From the NCBI RefSeq assembly GCF_900129405.1, contig NZ_FQVQ01000003.1, positions 62,001 through 126,000 on the forward strand: a DNA stretch of 64,000 bases. The letters run 5' to 3'. This DNA is from Flavobacterium fontis. GTDB taxonomy: Bacteria; Bacteroidota; Bacteroidia; Flavobacteriales; Flavobacteriaceae. Positions within the stretch are counted from its first letter, which is position 1. Each line of letters starts with the position of its first letter. The position numbers were made by a program, and so were the translations under genes. The notes below the pieces were generated by a model. It was given only the letters and a program-made list of their open reading frames with translations, had not been told where the DNA came from and ran no database searches. Positions 56,615 through 64,000 of the stretch are shown here, in pieces.

Positions 56615-57376
56615 ATGCAAGTAGCCTTAGTTCAAACCGCTTTGGAATGGGAAAATCCCAGTAATAATCGAGCTTTATTGGATAAAAAATTAAGCGCTAT
56701 TTCGCCACATACCGATTTAGTAGTTTTGCCCGAAATGTTTACGACAGGCTTTACGATGCATCCGCACCACTGCGCCGAAACGATGGAGGGTCCTACCGTC
56801 AAATGGATGCAGCGTTGGGCGCAACACTTGCAAGCAGCTCTTGTAGGTAGTGTGGCTATCGTGGAGAACGGTTTGTTTTATAACCGATTACTTTTTGTTA
56901 CTCCAGCGGGGAATGTTTCGAATTATGACAAAAAACACCGTTTTGCTTTAGCAGGAGAAGATCAGGTGTATGAAGCGGGAAAACACCGTTTGTGTATTGA
57001 TTATAAAGGATGGAAAATTTGTCCTTTTATTTGCTACGACCTCCGATTCCCAGTGTTCTCACGCAATACTGAGGATTATGATATATCGCTATATGTGGCA
57101 AATTGGCCCGCGCCTCGAATTCAAGCCTGGGACGTGCTTTTGCGGGCCCGTGCGGTCGAAAACATGTGTTATACCCTTGGCGTCAACCGCGTTGGAATCG
57201 ACGGCAATGGGTTGGAATACCCCGGACATTCGCAAGCCATTGACTGCTTTGGGAACTATCTTTTGTCGCCTCAACCCACAGAAGGGGTATTCACGGTAGT
57301 ATTGGATAAAGAAAAATTAGAAGAAGCCCGATTGCGATTTCCGTTTTTAAACGATCGCGATACCTTTACTGTGTAG
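56615..57376 (+). CDS. nitrilase superfamily amidase (omega-amidase type)
   Basis: A 253-residue carbon-nitrogen hydrolase with the Glu-Lys-Cys triad: Glu in VVLPEMFTTGF, Lys in NYDKKHRFALAGEDQ and Cys in CPFICYDLRFPVF. The small size and motifs resemble YafV-type omega-amidases, which remove the amide of alpha-ketoglutaramate or ketosuccinamate. It starts 2 bp after the GH92 stop, and ends convergent with the Ig-like lipoprotein gene 2 bp away. Confidence 0.9.
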   Translation: MQVALVQTALEWENPSNNRALLDKKLSAISPHTDLVVLPEMFTTGFTMHPHHCAETMEGPTVKWMQRWAQHLQAALVGSVAIVENGLFYNRLLFVTPAGNVSNYDKKHRFALAGEDQVYEAGKHRLCIDYKGWKICPFICYDLRFPVFSRNTEDYDISLYVANWPAPRIQAWDVLLRARAVENMCYTLGVNRVGIDGNGLEYPGHSQAIDCFGNYLLSPQPTEGVFTVVLDKEKLEEARLRFPFLNDRDTFTV

Positions 57377-57378
57377 CG

Positions 57379-58980
57379 TCAAGGCCCTAAATCAATGGTC
57401 TGTTCGGCATCCCAATTCATTCGAACTTCAATAGGCTCGGGATAGTAATAGACTTCCTCGCTTTGTTTTAACTCCATAAAGTTGCCCGGAGTCCATTTAC
57501 CATCTTTGTCATCGTCGTAAATTATGCGCACCGTAAAGGTGTTCGGTGGGATTAAATCAAACGAAAAAGAAGACGATTTATCGCTATATGACGAAGCTAG
57601 AAGTTTACCCTGACTGTCCGTCAATTCTACAAGTATCGGAAAACGCTTGGCATTTTTAAGATTAAGTTTCAAGTTCCCATAATCAGCATAATCGCCCGTA
57701 TTGGTATTCAGTTGTAGTGTGTCGTTTTTTTGTTCAAACCAATCCGTTAAAGCGCCGGGTAAAGCCGAAAACTTGTATTTTTCTTGCGGTTCTTTATCAA
57801 AAAGAACGGCCATGGTATTGCGGTATTCATTATACTGCACTGTAAATTTCACCTCAGAGGAATCTTTTCGTACTAAGCGCATCAAACTCGAATCCCATTT
57901 TTTGAGCGGATTAGACGGTTTGATGAACAAGGTATCCCGAAAAGGTAAATTCCCTCCTGGACCAATCCCTATTTGAAGGCTGTCCTTTTTGGCCTCTTTC
58001 ACTTTAAACCCAAAAGTTTTTTGATACGCGTCTTTTTGAAGGTGGAGTGTAAGCGAATCCCCTTTGGTAGCGTTGAACCAAACTTCTGCCGAGTCTTTTC
58101 CAGCCAATTTCACCAAACGATGGGGAATTACCTCATTTCCTTTCTGAAGTTTCAAGGAAGCCTTAGCAATAGCGCCTTGAAAACCAACCAAAACACGTGA
58201 TTTCTTAGTGTGCGAGGTCGAAGTAATGCGTAAATCCCGCTGAGGGCTGAACAATTCAAGTTGGTAAACAGTATCGTTGGGAATACGAACAAAATCGCGT
58301 TGGAAACCAATTTTTTCGGTTTGGGGATCAAAACGATTGTTTTTGTTGAGGTCTTTTATAGCAACTAATCGGTAGGTGCCTGATTTTAGGTTTTCCAAAC
58401 GCACTACTTTGGCACTATCTAGTGAATTGGCAACATATTTGGGCGCTTTTTTAAACACGATCGAGTCGGTGTAATTGGCATCCACTTCATAGAGCATAAC
58501 CGAAACAAAATTGTCGGTTTTCCGTTCGAGTGCATCTTTAATTTTTACCCCCAAACGCAAGGTGTCAATGGCGGGACCTGTAGAGAAGACAAAGCGAAAT
58601 TGCTGGTACGGATTTCCTTCGTTATTGTCTTGAATGCTTTGTCCAAAATTGAAACTATACGTGGTATTGGGTTGTAAGGTGTCTTTGATTTTTACCGTAA
58701 GGATTTTACTCGGGTTTTGTGGAGTCACCTCAGGAGCTGTATTCATCGGAGGCGAAACGACCAATTGCTTATCCAAATCCTTGAGTTTAACGTATTCATC
58801 AAATTGCAGTTTTATGATATTGCCCGAAAATTGGGTGCTAAAATTCTTAGGAAAACTAGAGATCAATTGCGGTGCGAGCGAATCTTTTGGTCCTCCTGTA
58901 ACATTCCCACGACGAGCACAAGAAGGCATCCAACCGAGGAGGGTGATAAGAAGAAGGATGAATACTACGTTTTTAAACAT
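57379..58980 (-). CDS. Ig-like domain lipoprotein
   Basis: A 533-residue lipoprotein (LLITLLGWMPSC followed by ARRGNVTGGPKDSLAP). The early part (residues 35-130) matches the Big_5 Ig-like domain seen in many Bacteroidota lipoproteins (PKNFSTQF, IKLQFDEYVKLKD). The rest is beta-rich with further fibronectin-like repeats, ending RMNWDAEQTIDLGP. It is probably an outer-membrane lipoprotein of unknown function. Transcribed convergent with the amidase and upstream of comF on the same strand with a gap of about 75 bp. Confidence 0.84.
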   Translation of the reverse strand: MFKNVVFILLLITLLGWMPSCARRGNVTGGPKDSLAPQLISSFPKNFSTQFSGNIIKLQFDEYVKLKDLDKQLVVSPPMNTAPEVTPQNPSKILTVKIKDTLQPNTTYSFNFGQSIQDNNEGNPYQQFRFVFSTGPAIDTLRLGVKIKDALERKTDNFVSVMLYEVDANYTDSIVFKKAPKYVANSLDSAKVVRLENLKSGTYRLVAIKDLNKNNRFDPQTEKIGFQRDFVRIPNDTVYQLELFSPQRDLRITSTSHTKKSRVLVGFQGAIAKASLKLQKGNEVIPHRLVKLAGKDSAEVWFNATKGDSLTLHLQKDAYQKTFGFKVKEAKKDSLQIGIGPGGNLPFRDTLFIKPSNPLKKWDSSLMRLVRKDSSEVKFTVQYNEYRNTMAVLFDKEPQEKYKFSALPGALTDWFEQKNDTLQLNTNTGDYADYGNLKLNLKNAKRFPILVELTDSQGKLLASSYSDKSSSFSFDLIPPNTFTVRIIYDDDKDGKWTPGNFMELKQSEEVYYYPEPIEVRMNWDAEQTIDLGP

Positions 58981-59056
58981 AAATGCCTGTAATTACATCG
59001 CAAAGTAACAATTATAATTGGGGAAGCGAAAATCTTTTTGAGGAGATTTAACGAAT

Positions 59057-59737
59057 TTATTGACTCATCGCCATACAGACAATGCTAATTTTTGCGCCTG
59101 GAATTTTCAAAAGTTCACGGGCACAAGCCTCCAAGGTTGACCCTGTAGTAATGACATCGTCGACCAACAGAAAATGGTTGTGGTGAAAGCCTTCTGCATT
59201 ACGAAGACCAAAAATTTCATGTACCACTTCCGATCGGCCTACAATCGATTTCTTCGTTTGCGTTTTGGAATACAATTGCCGCACGAGTAAGGTGCGAAGG
59301 CAGGGAATACCCAACCGCTCTGCCAGTGCATCAGCATAGGAATCCACCTGATTGAATCCCCTTTGCCGTTGTTTCCGTGGATGCAATGGAACTGGAATGA
59401 TGAAATCGGGATATAGCGATGGAAAATTTCGTTGTAAAACCGCGCCATGCCAATGACCAATGGCTGTCCCTATAGTTTCTTGTCCTTTGTATTTTAGGTG
59501 GTGAATGAGTTCCTGCACAGCTCCTTTTTTGTGAAAATACAACAAGGCTCCCCCATAGACCAACGGGATGCGGCCATAGAATTTTCGAACGACTTCATTG
59601 TCCTTTTGCAGATGGTGCAGGGTTTGCGGCAGGTCATGCCGGCATCGGGTACAAATCACAAATTCTTGATGGAGTAAGAGCGCTTGACAGGAAGCGCACG
59701 TTTCAGGATAAAACAGGCGAATAAAATGCGATAACAT
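59057..59737 (-). CDS. ComF family protein
   Basis: A 226-residue protein with an N-terminal zinc-finger-like region (CASCQALL ... ICTRCRHDL) and a C-terminal phosphoribosyltransferase domain with the PRPP loop FLLVDDVITTGSTLEACA. ComF proteins are linked to DNA uptake in competent bacteria; here the family is clear but competence is not shown. The start at MLSHFIRLFYPETC is preferred over the 16-residue upstream extension, which runs into the glyS promoter region. Confidence 0.88.
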   Translation of the reverse strand: MLSHFIRLFYPETCASCQALLLHQEFVICTRCRHDLPQTLHHLQKDNEVVRKFYGRIPLVYGGALLYFHKKGAVQELIHHLKYKGQETIGTAIGHWHGAVLQRNFPSLYPDFIIPVPLHPRKQRQRGFNQVDSYADALAERLGIPCLRTLLVRQLYSKTQTKKSIVGRSEVVHEIFGLRNAEGFHHNHFLLVDDVITTGSTLEACARELLKIPGAKISIVCMAMSQ

Positions 59738-59805
59738 AGGCTTATAATTAAAAAATAAAGATATAAAAAACACAGCAATCCTCATCGCTACAAGGCAGTT
59801 TTTTA

Positions 59806-59813
59806 TATTTTTG
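59806..59813 (+). promoter_or_regulatory. -7 box of glyS, close to the start codon
   Basis: TATTTTTG ends 7 bp before the glyS ATG, so the transcript may have little or no leader. No -33 TTTG in the expected place. Confidence 0.45.
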
Positions 59814-59820
59814 CACCACT

Positions 59821-61365
59821 ATGGCAAAACAAGAAGATATTTTCAAAAATGTAGTTTCGCATGCAAAAGAGTACGGATTCATCTTTCCGTCGAGCGAAAT
59901 TTATGACGGATTAAGTGCCGTCTACGATTATGCACAAAACGGTGCTGAATTAAAGAAAAACATTCGCGAATATTGGTGGAAGGCAATGGTGCAAATGCAC
60001 GAGAATATTGTGGGTATTGACGCGGCCATTTTAATGCATCCTACCACTTGGAAAGCTTCGGGGCACGTTGATGCGTTTAACGACCCTCTTATTGATAACA
60101 AAGATTCCAAAAAACGCTACCGCGCCGATGTTTTGCTGGAGGATTATTGCGAAAAATTACAGCAAAAAGCACAAAAAGAAATCGACAAAGCCCGCGAACG
60201 TTTTGGCGAATCCTTTGATGAACAACAATTTATCACAACGAATGGACGTGTCGTGGAGTATTTATCCAAAAAGAAATCCATTCTAGAACGCATGGCCAAG
60301 TCGTTGGATAGTGGCGATTTGGAAGATGTCAAAGCCTTGATTGAAGAACTGGAAATTGCCGATCCTGAAACAGGTTCAAAAAATTGGACCGAAGTACGTC
60401 AATTTAACTTGATGTTTGGAACCAAATTGGGCGCTTCTGCCGAAAATGCGATGGATTTGTATCTACGACCCGAAACGGCACAAGGAATTTTTGTCAACTT
60501 TTTAAATGTACAGAAAACAGGGCGCATGAAAGTCCCTTTTGGGATTGCGCAAACCGGAAAAGCGTTCCGTAATGAAATCGTTGCCCGACAATTTATTTTC
60601 CGTATGCGGGAATTTGAGCAAATGGAGATGCAATTCTTTGTGAAGCCAGGAGAAGAGATGAAGTGGTATGAATACTGGAAAGAAACCCGACTTAAATGGC
60701 ACTTGTCGTTGGGATTGGGGGCAGAGAACTACCGTTTTCACGATCATGAAAAATTAGCGCATTACGCCAATGCAGCTGCCGATATCGAGTTTAATTTTCC
60801 TTTTGGCTTTAAAGAATTGGAAGGAATACATTCGCGCACCGATTTTGACCTGAAAGCACACGAGGAGTATTCGGGTAAAAAATTACAATATTTTGACACC
60901 GAAGAAAATAAAAACTATGTTCCTTATGTGGTGGAAACCTCGGTTGGTTTAGACCGTATGTTCTTGGCTGTATTTTCTAAAGCCTTGCAAGAGGAAACGC
61001 TAGAAGACGGCAGCACGCGAACAGTTTTGCGTTTGCCCAGCGTGTTAGCCCCAACCAAAGCAGCTGTATTGCCTTTGCTTAAAAAAGATGGATTGCCAGA
61101 GATTGCCCGTGCTATCATTGAGGATTTAAAATGGGATTTTAACGTAGCCTACGATGAAAAAGATGCCGTGGGTCGTCGTTACCGTCGTCAAGACGCTTTG
61201 GGCACCCCCTTCTGTATTACCGTAGATCACCAAACGCTAGAGGATCAAACCGTCACGCTTCGCCATCGCGATTCTATGGTGCAAGATCGTGTAGCTATCA
61301 GCGCACTTCGAGGAATTATTTTAGAAGAAGTATCCATGCGCAATTGGTTGATGCGAACGAAATAA
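59821..61365 (+). CDS. glyS: glycyl-tRNA synthetase (dimeric type)
   Basis: A 514-residue class II aminoacyl-tRNA synthetase of the alpha2 (single-chain) type found in Bacteroidota, archaea and eukaryotes rather than the tetrameric E. coli type. Class II motif 2 (FRNEIVARQFIFRMREFEQMEM) and motif 3 (VVETSVGLDRMFLAVF) are visible, along with YLRPETAQGIFVNF. The C-terminal anticodon-binding domain is at about residues 395-514. Followed by a strong bidirectional terminator. Confidence 0.96.
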   Translation: MAKQEDIFKNVVSHAKEYGFIFPSSEIYDGLSAVYDYAQNGAELKKNIREYWWKAMVQMHENIVGIDAAILMHPTTWKASGHVDAFNDPLIDNKDSKKRYRADVLLEDYCEKLQQKAQKEIDKARERFGESFDEQQFITTNGRVVEYLSKKKSILERMAKSLDSGDLEDVKALIEELEIADPETGSKNWTEVRQFNLMFGTKLGASAENAMDLYLRPETAQGIFVNFLNVQKTGRMKVPFGIAQTGKAFRNEIVARQFIFRMREFEQMEMQFFVKPGEEMKWYEYWKETRLKWHLSLGLGAENYRFHDHEKLAHYANAAADIEFNFPFGFKELEGIHSRTDFDLKAHEEYSGKKLQYFDTEENKNYVPYVVETSVGLDRMFLAVFSKALQEETLEDGSTRTVLRLPSVLAPTKAAVLPLLKKDGLPEIARAIIEDLKWDFNVAYDEKDAVGRRYRRQDALGTPFCITVDHQTLEDQTVTLRHRDSMVQDRVAISALRGIILEEVSMRNWLMRTK

Positions 61366-61382
61366 TAATGAAATCAAATAAA

Positions 61383-61418
61383 AAAGCGGCTCGTTTCTAT
61401 GAATGAGCCGCTTTTTTT
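61383..61418. terminator. bidirectional terminator between glyS and the ArsR-type gene
   Basis: AAAGCGGCTC/GAGCCGCTTT stem with A and T runs on the two sides, serving both converging genes. Confidence 0.85.
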
Positions 61419-61740
61419 ATGCCTCCTCCTCCCGAGGGAGTGTAATGTCAGTGAGCAGAAAGTCTTTCACCTTATCCCATGTTTTTATATTCAGGGAGTA
61501 GTATATGTTATTTCCTTTGGATTTCCCTTTAATCAGTTTCACGCGTTTCAATTCCGACAAGTGTTTGGAGACCGTAGATTGGGCTAATGGTAGTACTTCT
61601 AAGATTTCGCCACAGGATGAGGCAGGGGCTTGCATCAAAAACTGTAAAATTTTCAATCGTGCGGGATTTCCCATTGCCTTTAATATGTCGGCTAAATCGT
61701 TGATTTTAAATGAAAAACCCTGCGTTTTAGTGATTCCCAT
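61417..61740 (-). CDS. ArsR/SmtB family winged-helix regulator
   Basis: A 107-residue winged-helix repressor-type protein: LADILKAMGNPARLKILQFLM, then the recognition helix LAQSTVSKHLSELKRV and a wing (LIKGKSKGNNIYYSL). The cysteine-rich metal motifs of ArsR or SmtB are absent; one Cys lies in ASSCGEIL, so the signal may be non-metal. The gene stands alone in opposite direction to its neighbours and no regulated transporter is in the window. Confidence 0.88.
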   Translation of the reverse strand: MGITKTQGFSFKINDLADILKAMGNPARLKILQFLMQAPASSCGEILEVLPLAQSTVSKHLSELKRVKLIKGKSKGNNIYYSLNIKTWDKVKDFLLTDITLPREEEA

Positions 61741-62180
61741 ATCGCTAAGTATAAATTTAAAATTGCGGTTCGCGTTAAACGTTGCCCTAAAGGTAATGCA
61801 AATCGTTCAAACGAAAAAAAATCCGCTTTATTTTCATCCGTTAATTTGTTTATAAAGTTGTTTAAAAATAGTGTTTACAAGGCTTGAGGGATAGCTGTTA
61901 TAATTTCTATATTCATATATGTAAAAATAGCCTTTTTTGTGAAGGGTATTTGAACGAAGTTTTGCAGATAAAAGAAGTTATTTCTTACAAATAAGACCCC
62001 TTTCGTCGACCTTTTTATCCGTTTGCCTATTTTTTAGGGTTGTGGTAACCGATGGTCGATTTCGGTTGTTTTTTGTAGCCCCATTCTTTTATTTTAGCCT
62101 TTGCGAGCCCCCGCAAACAGCGAAACATTTAGTTTTTTGATTGTCATAAACTTAACCGCAATTCCTTTTGGAATACACTA
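61741..62180. other. intergenic region before the LytTR gene
   Basis: About 440 bp without a recognisable gene on either strand. It is AT-rich and contains one hairpin followed by T (AACCGA/TCGGTT, about 62047-62074) that may end a short transcript or be part of the leader of the next gene. No other structure stood out. Confidence 0.5.
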
Positions 62181-62204
62181 GTGCTTTGCTCAAAAAGTAA
62201 AGCT

Positions 62205-63212
62205 TTGAAGACCATTTCCTTTGTAGTATTGGACGATGATCCCCAACGGATGCAAAAAACTGCAGCCGTAGCGGGAGGATTTCCATTTATGGTCTTTTTA
62301 GGATCGGCAGGATCGGCAGATGAGGCTTTGGATTTGGTGCTAGACGTTCGTCCCGACGTCGTTTTTTTAGAAATTGAACCCGAAGAACCCGAAAATGAAT
62401 TGTCTTTGGCGTTAATCAGTGAATGGTATCGGTATCTGATTCAAGTACCTCAAGTAATCGTTACCACCAAAAATGACACCCTTTGTTTGCAAGCCTTTAA
62501 GTACGGGGTTTTCGACTATTTTACGCATCCGGTAACGACGTCTGAACTCCGAAAAACCCTTTTGCGCTTGGAGAAAACCATGGGGTATACGCTCCGCCAA
62601 CCTGCAGCTGTGCCGGTAATGCCTGTTGCTACACCGGTTGTACCATCGCATGCAGCGGCTCCTACCGTTACCATTACGGAAATAGTTCCCCCTATGGCGC
62701 TTGAAGAAGCTACCATTGAAGGCGATGAAGCAATTGAAAATGAGACTCTAGAAGCGACAGAAGTCCTTCCCGAAGAAACACCTGAAGAAGCCGATACCAC
62801 CGAGGAACCATCAGTTACTGTGCCTGTAAATCCAACTACGGCAGTTCAAGTTAACACCCCTCAACCGCTGGTGATTTGCGTGAAATCATATGGCGATTAT
62901 CGTTACATCGACGCCGATGAAATTTGTTATTTGCAAGCCGATAACAATTCGACCGACATACATTTGAATACGGGTGAAATGATTACCGCATTTAAGACCT
63001 TAAAGCATTTCGAAGGGGTATTGCAAGCGCCTTTTATTCGTATTCATAACAGTTATATTGTCAATACAAAGTATATTGGTCGAATTCATACAGGAAATTC
63101 GGTGTGTCACTTGAAAAATTCGACGGTAAAATTGCCGTTTTCTAAGTCTTACAAAGACAATATCGACCTCATAATCAATCAAATTGCTTCAGGAAACTAT
63201 TTGGAGATTTAA
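62205..63212 (+). CDS. LytTR-type DNA-binding regulator with degenerate receiver domain
   Basis: A 335-residue protein with a receiver-like N-terminal domain (about 1-125), a long Pro/Glu/Thr-rich acidic linker (about 130-220) and a C-terminal LytTR DNA-binding domain (about 222-335, DEICYLQADNNSTDIH and FIRIHNSYIVNTKYI). The acid pocket Asp10/Asp11 is present but the phosphoacceptor position is Glu56 (VFLEIEP) and the conserved lysine is His108 (YFTHP). It is therefore unlikely to be phosphorylated normally. The start is uncertain: TTG at 62205 gives MKTISFVVLDDD; GTG at 62181 adds eight residues. A response regulator follows. Confidence 0.82.
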   Translation: MKTISFVVLDDDPQRMQKTAAVAGGFPFMVFLGSAGSADEALDLVLDVRPDVVFLEIEPEEPENELSLALISEWYRYLIQVPQVIVTTKNDTLCLQAFKYGVFDYFTHPVTTSELRKTLLRLEKTMGYTLRQPAAVPVMPVATPVVPSHAAAPTVTITEIVPPMALEEATIEGDEAIENETLEATEVLPEETPEEADTTEEPSVTVPVNPTTAVQVNTPQPLVICVKSYGDYRYIDADEICYLQADNNSTDIHLNTGEMITAFKTLKHFEGVLQAPFIRIHNSYIVNTKYIGRIHTGNSVCHLKNSTVKLPFSKSYKDNIDLIINQIASGNYLEI

Positions 63213-63252
63213 GGAAGTTTTCTTTTTTTTGTAGCCTAAAATAGTAAACGCC

Positions 63253-63915
63253 ATGACCATAAATGTACTCATTGTCGATGACCATAAATTAATTATTGAA
63301 GGGTATAAAACCATTTTTTCCAACAATCGCTTAGGGGCAGAAATCGTTGTTAGTGAGGCTACTACCGCCACACAAGCCGTAGAAATTTTGAAAGCATCCG
63401 CCTCCGAAAAGGCATACGATATCGTCATTTTGGATTACACGCTACCCGTTTGTGAAACGTATCATATTCAAAATGGTTTCGATCTGGTTCACTATGTTCG
63501 AACCTATCAACCGCTGGCCAAATTAATGATACTTACGTCCCACTCGGAAGCCCTTATTTTGTACCGTGTAATCATGGAGTCTCGGGCAGAAGCCATTATG
63601 ATAAAAAGTGATTTTTCTTCCATGGAATTGTTGGACGCCTTTGAAAACGTATATCAAGGAGGTACCTGCTACACCAAAACGGTTGCCGCTTTAAAACAGC
63701 AATTAAATGCCGATTACAAGGTGCTGGACGGCATCAACCGACAAATGATTGCCATGCTGGCACAAGGGTTTAAAACACGTTATATCATGGATCAATTGGG
63801 ACTCTCCAAAAGCGCCATTGACAAGCGAAAGGCCCTTATTCGGGAGTATTTTGCCATTGAAAAAGGGAATGATGAAACCATAGTGCAAATCGCACGGGAA
63901 CGAGGATATATTTAA
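63253..63915 (+). CDS. response regulator with LuxR-type helix-turn-helix
   Basis: A 220-residue two-component response regulator. The receiver has Asp in LIVDDHKLI, the phosphoacceptor in VILDYTLPV, and the Lys in MIKSD; it includes an insertion after the phosphoacceptor (PVCETYHIQNGFDL). The C-terminal helix-turn-helix (AMLAQGFKTRYIMDQLGLSKSAIDKRKALI) is LuxR/FixJ-like. It lies 40 bp after the degenerate-receiver gene in the same direction; no histidine kinase is visible before the window ends. Confidence 0.9.
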   Translation: MTINVLIVDDHKLIIEGYKTIFSNNRLGAEIVVSEATTATQAVEILKASASEKAYDIVILDYTLPVCETYHIQNGFDLVHYVRTYQPLAKLMILTSHSEALILYRVIMESRAEAIMIKSDFSSMELLDAFENVYQGGTCYTKTVAALKQQLNADYKVLDGINRQMIAMLAQGFKTRYIMDQLGLSKSAIDKRKALIREYFAIEKGNDETIVQIARERGYI

Positions 63916-63967
63916 ATTTTAACAAATTATACACTTTTTGCACACCTGAGATGGTCAATTGCCTTGG

Positions 63968-64000
63968 TATCTTTGTCTACGATTTGAGAATGAAAATGAT
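63968..64000 (+). promoter_or_regulatory. promoter box and start of a gene cut by the window edge
   Basis: TATCTTTG at 63968-63975 is followed by an ATG at 63990 (MKM...). Only a few codons are inside the window, so the product cannot be named. Confidence 0.4.

Overview
This window is chromosomal DNA from a member of the Bacteroidota, almost certainly a flavobacterium (family Flavobacteriaceae). The support is: promoters of the Bacteroidota type (TTTG, 19-20 bases, TAnnTTTG) with few Shine-Dalgarno sites; a type IX secretion C-terminal signal on a surface protein; an IPExxxVDY protein and a CCC-motif membrane protein, both typical of flavobacteria; an OmpA protein with TSP3 repeats; and the gene order acpP-fabF-rnc-IPExxxVDY-pyk. 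No rRNA, tRNA, CRISPR array or prophage was seen.

Layout. Positions 1-6100 hold aromatic amino-acid breakdown (hmgA, hppD, a tryptophan 2,3-dioxygenase) with a DUF3108 protein and an M23 peptidase lipoprotein. Positions 6200-12600 hold pgi, a small membrane protein, an RlpA-like protein, a CYTH protein, a COG4389 membrane protein and dinB. Positions 12620-20100 are a strikingly AT-rich accessory island, described below. Positions 20300-31000 return to core genes: a Bax inhibitor-1 protein, the fatty-acid/rnc/pyk cluster, purN, rnhA, a BspA-like surface protein, a small HTH regulator and a PfkB kinase. Positions 30870-46200 hold a long PurF-like protein, two tandem candidate small RNAs, superoxide dismutase, AddA- and AddB-like recombination proteins on either side of kbl and an OmpA porin, an S41 peptidase and an alpha/beta hydrolase. 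Positions 46500-64000 hold an aminopeptidase P, a ChaN-like protein, succinate dehydrogenase (sdhCAB), a GH92 alpha-mannosidase, a nitrilase-family amidase, an Ig-like lipoprotein, ComF, glycyl-tRNA synthetase, an ArsR-type regulator, a LytTR regulator with a degenerate receiver and a LuxR-type response regulator.

The most unusual region is the island at 12620-20100. It has eleven small genes, all on the + strand and nearly all encoding signal-peptide, lipoprotein or membrane proteins. They are punctuated by nine copies of a 136-169 bp element, all in the same orientation. Each element has two inverted REP-type hairpins around a core in which 32 bp are identical in all nine copies. After several copies comes a short open frame that looks like the C-terminal tail of a larger protein, and it stops at, within or just before the start of the next small gene. 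That is the layout of toxin C-terminus plus immunity gene in polymorphic-toxin (Rhs-like) loci, with the toxin bodies missing. I read the island as an array of orphan toxin-tail/immunity cassettes in which the REPIN-like element is the unit boundary. One lipoprotein gene has been cut off inside its signal peptide exactly at an element, and repeat arms are shuffled between copies, so the elements have probably served as recombination junctions. A 38-39 bp inverted repeat brackets the whole array.

Secondary points of interest are two tandem candidate sRNA genes at 32822-33127 with near-identical 5' parts and different terminator hairpins, two further candidate small transcripts, a receiver domain with Asp-to-Glu and Lys-to-His changes at its key sites, and an SdhC with a large hydrophilic insertion.
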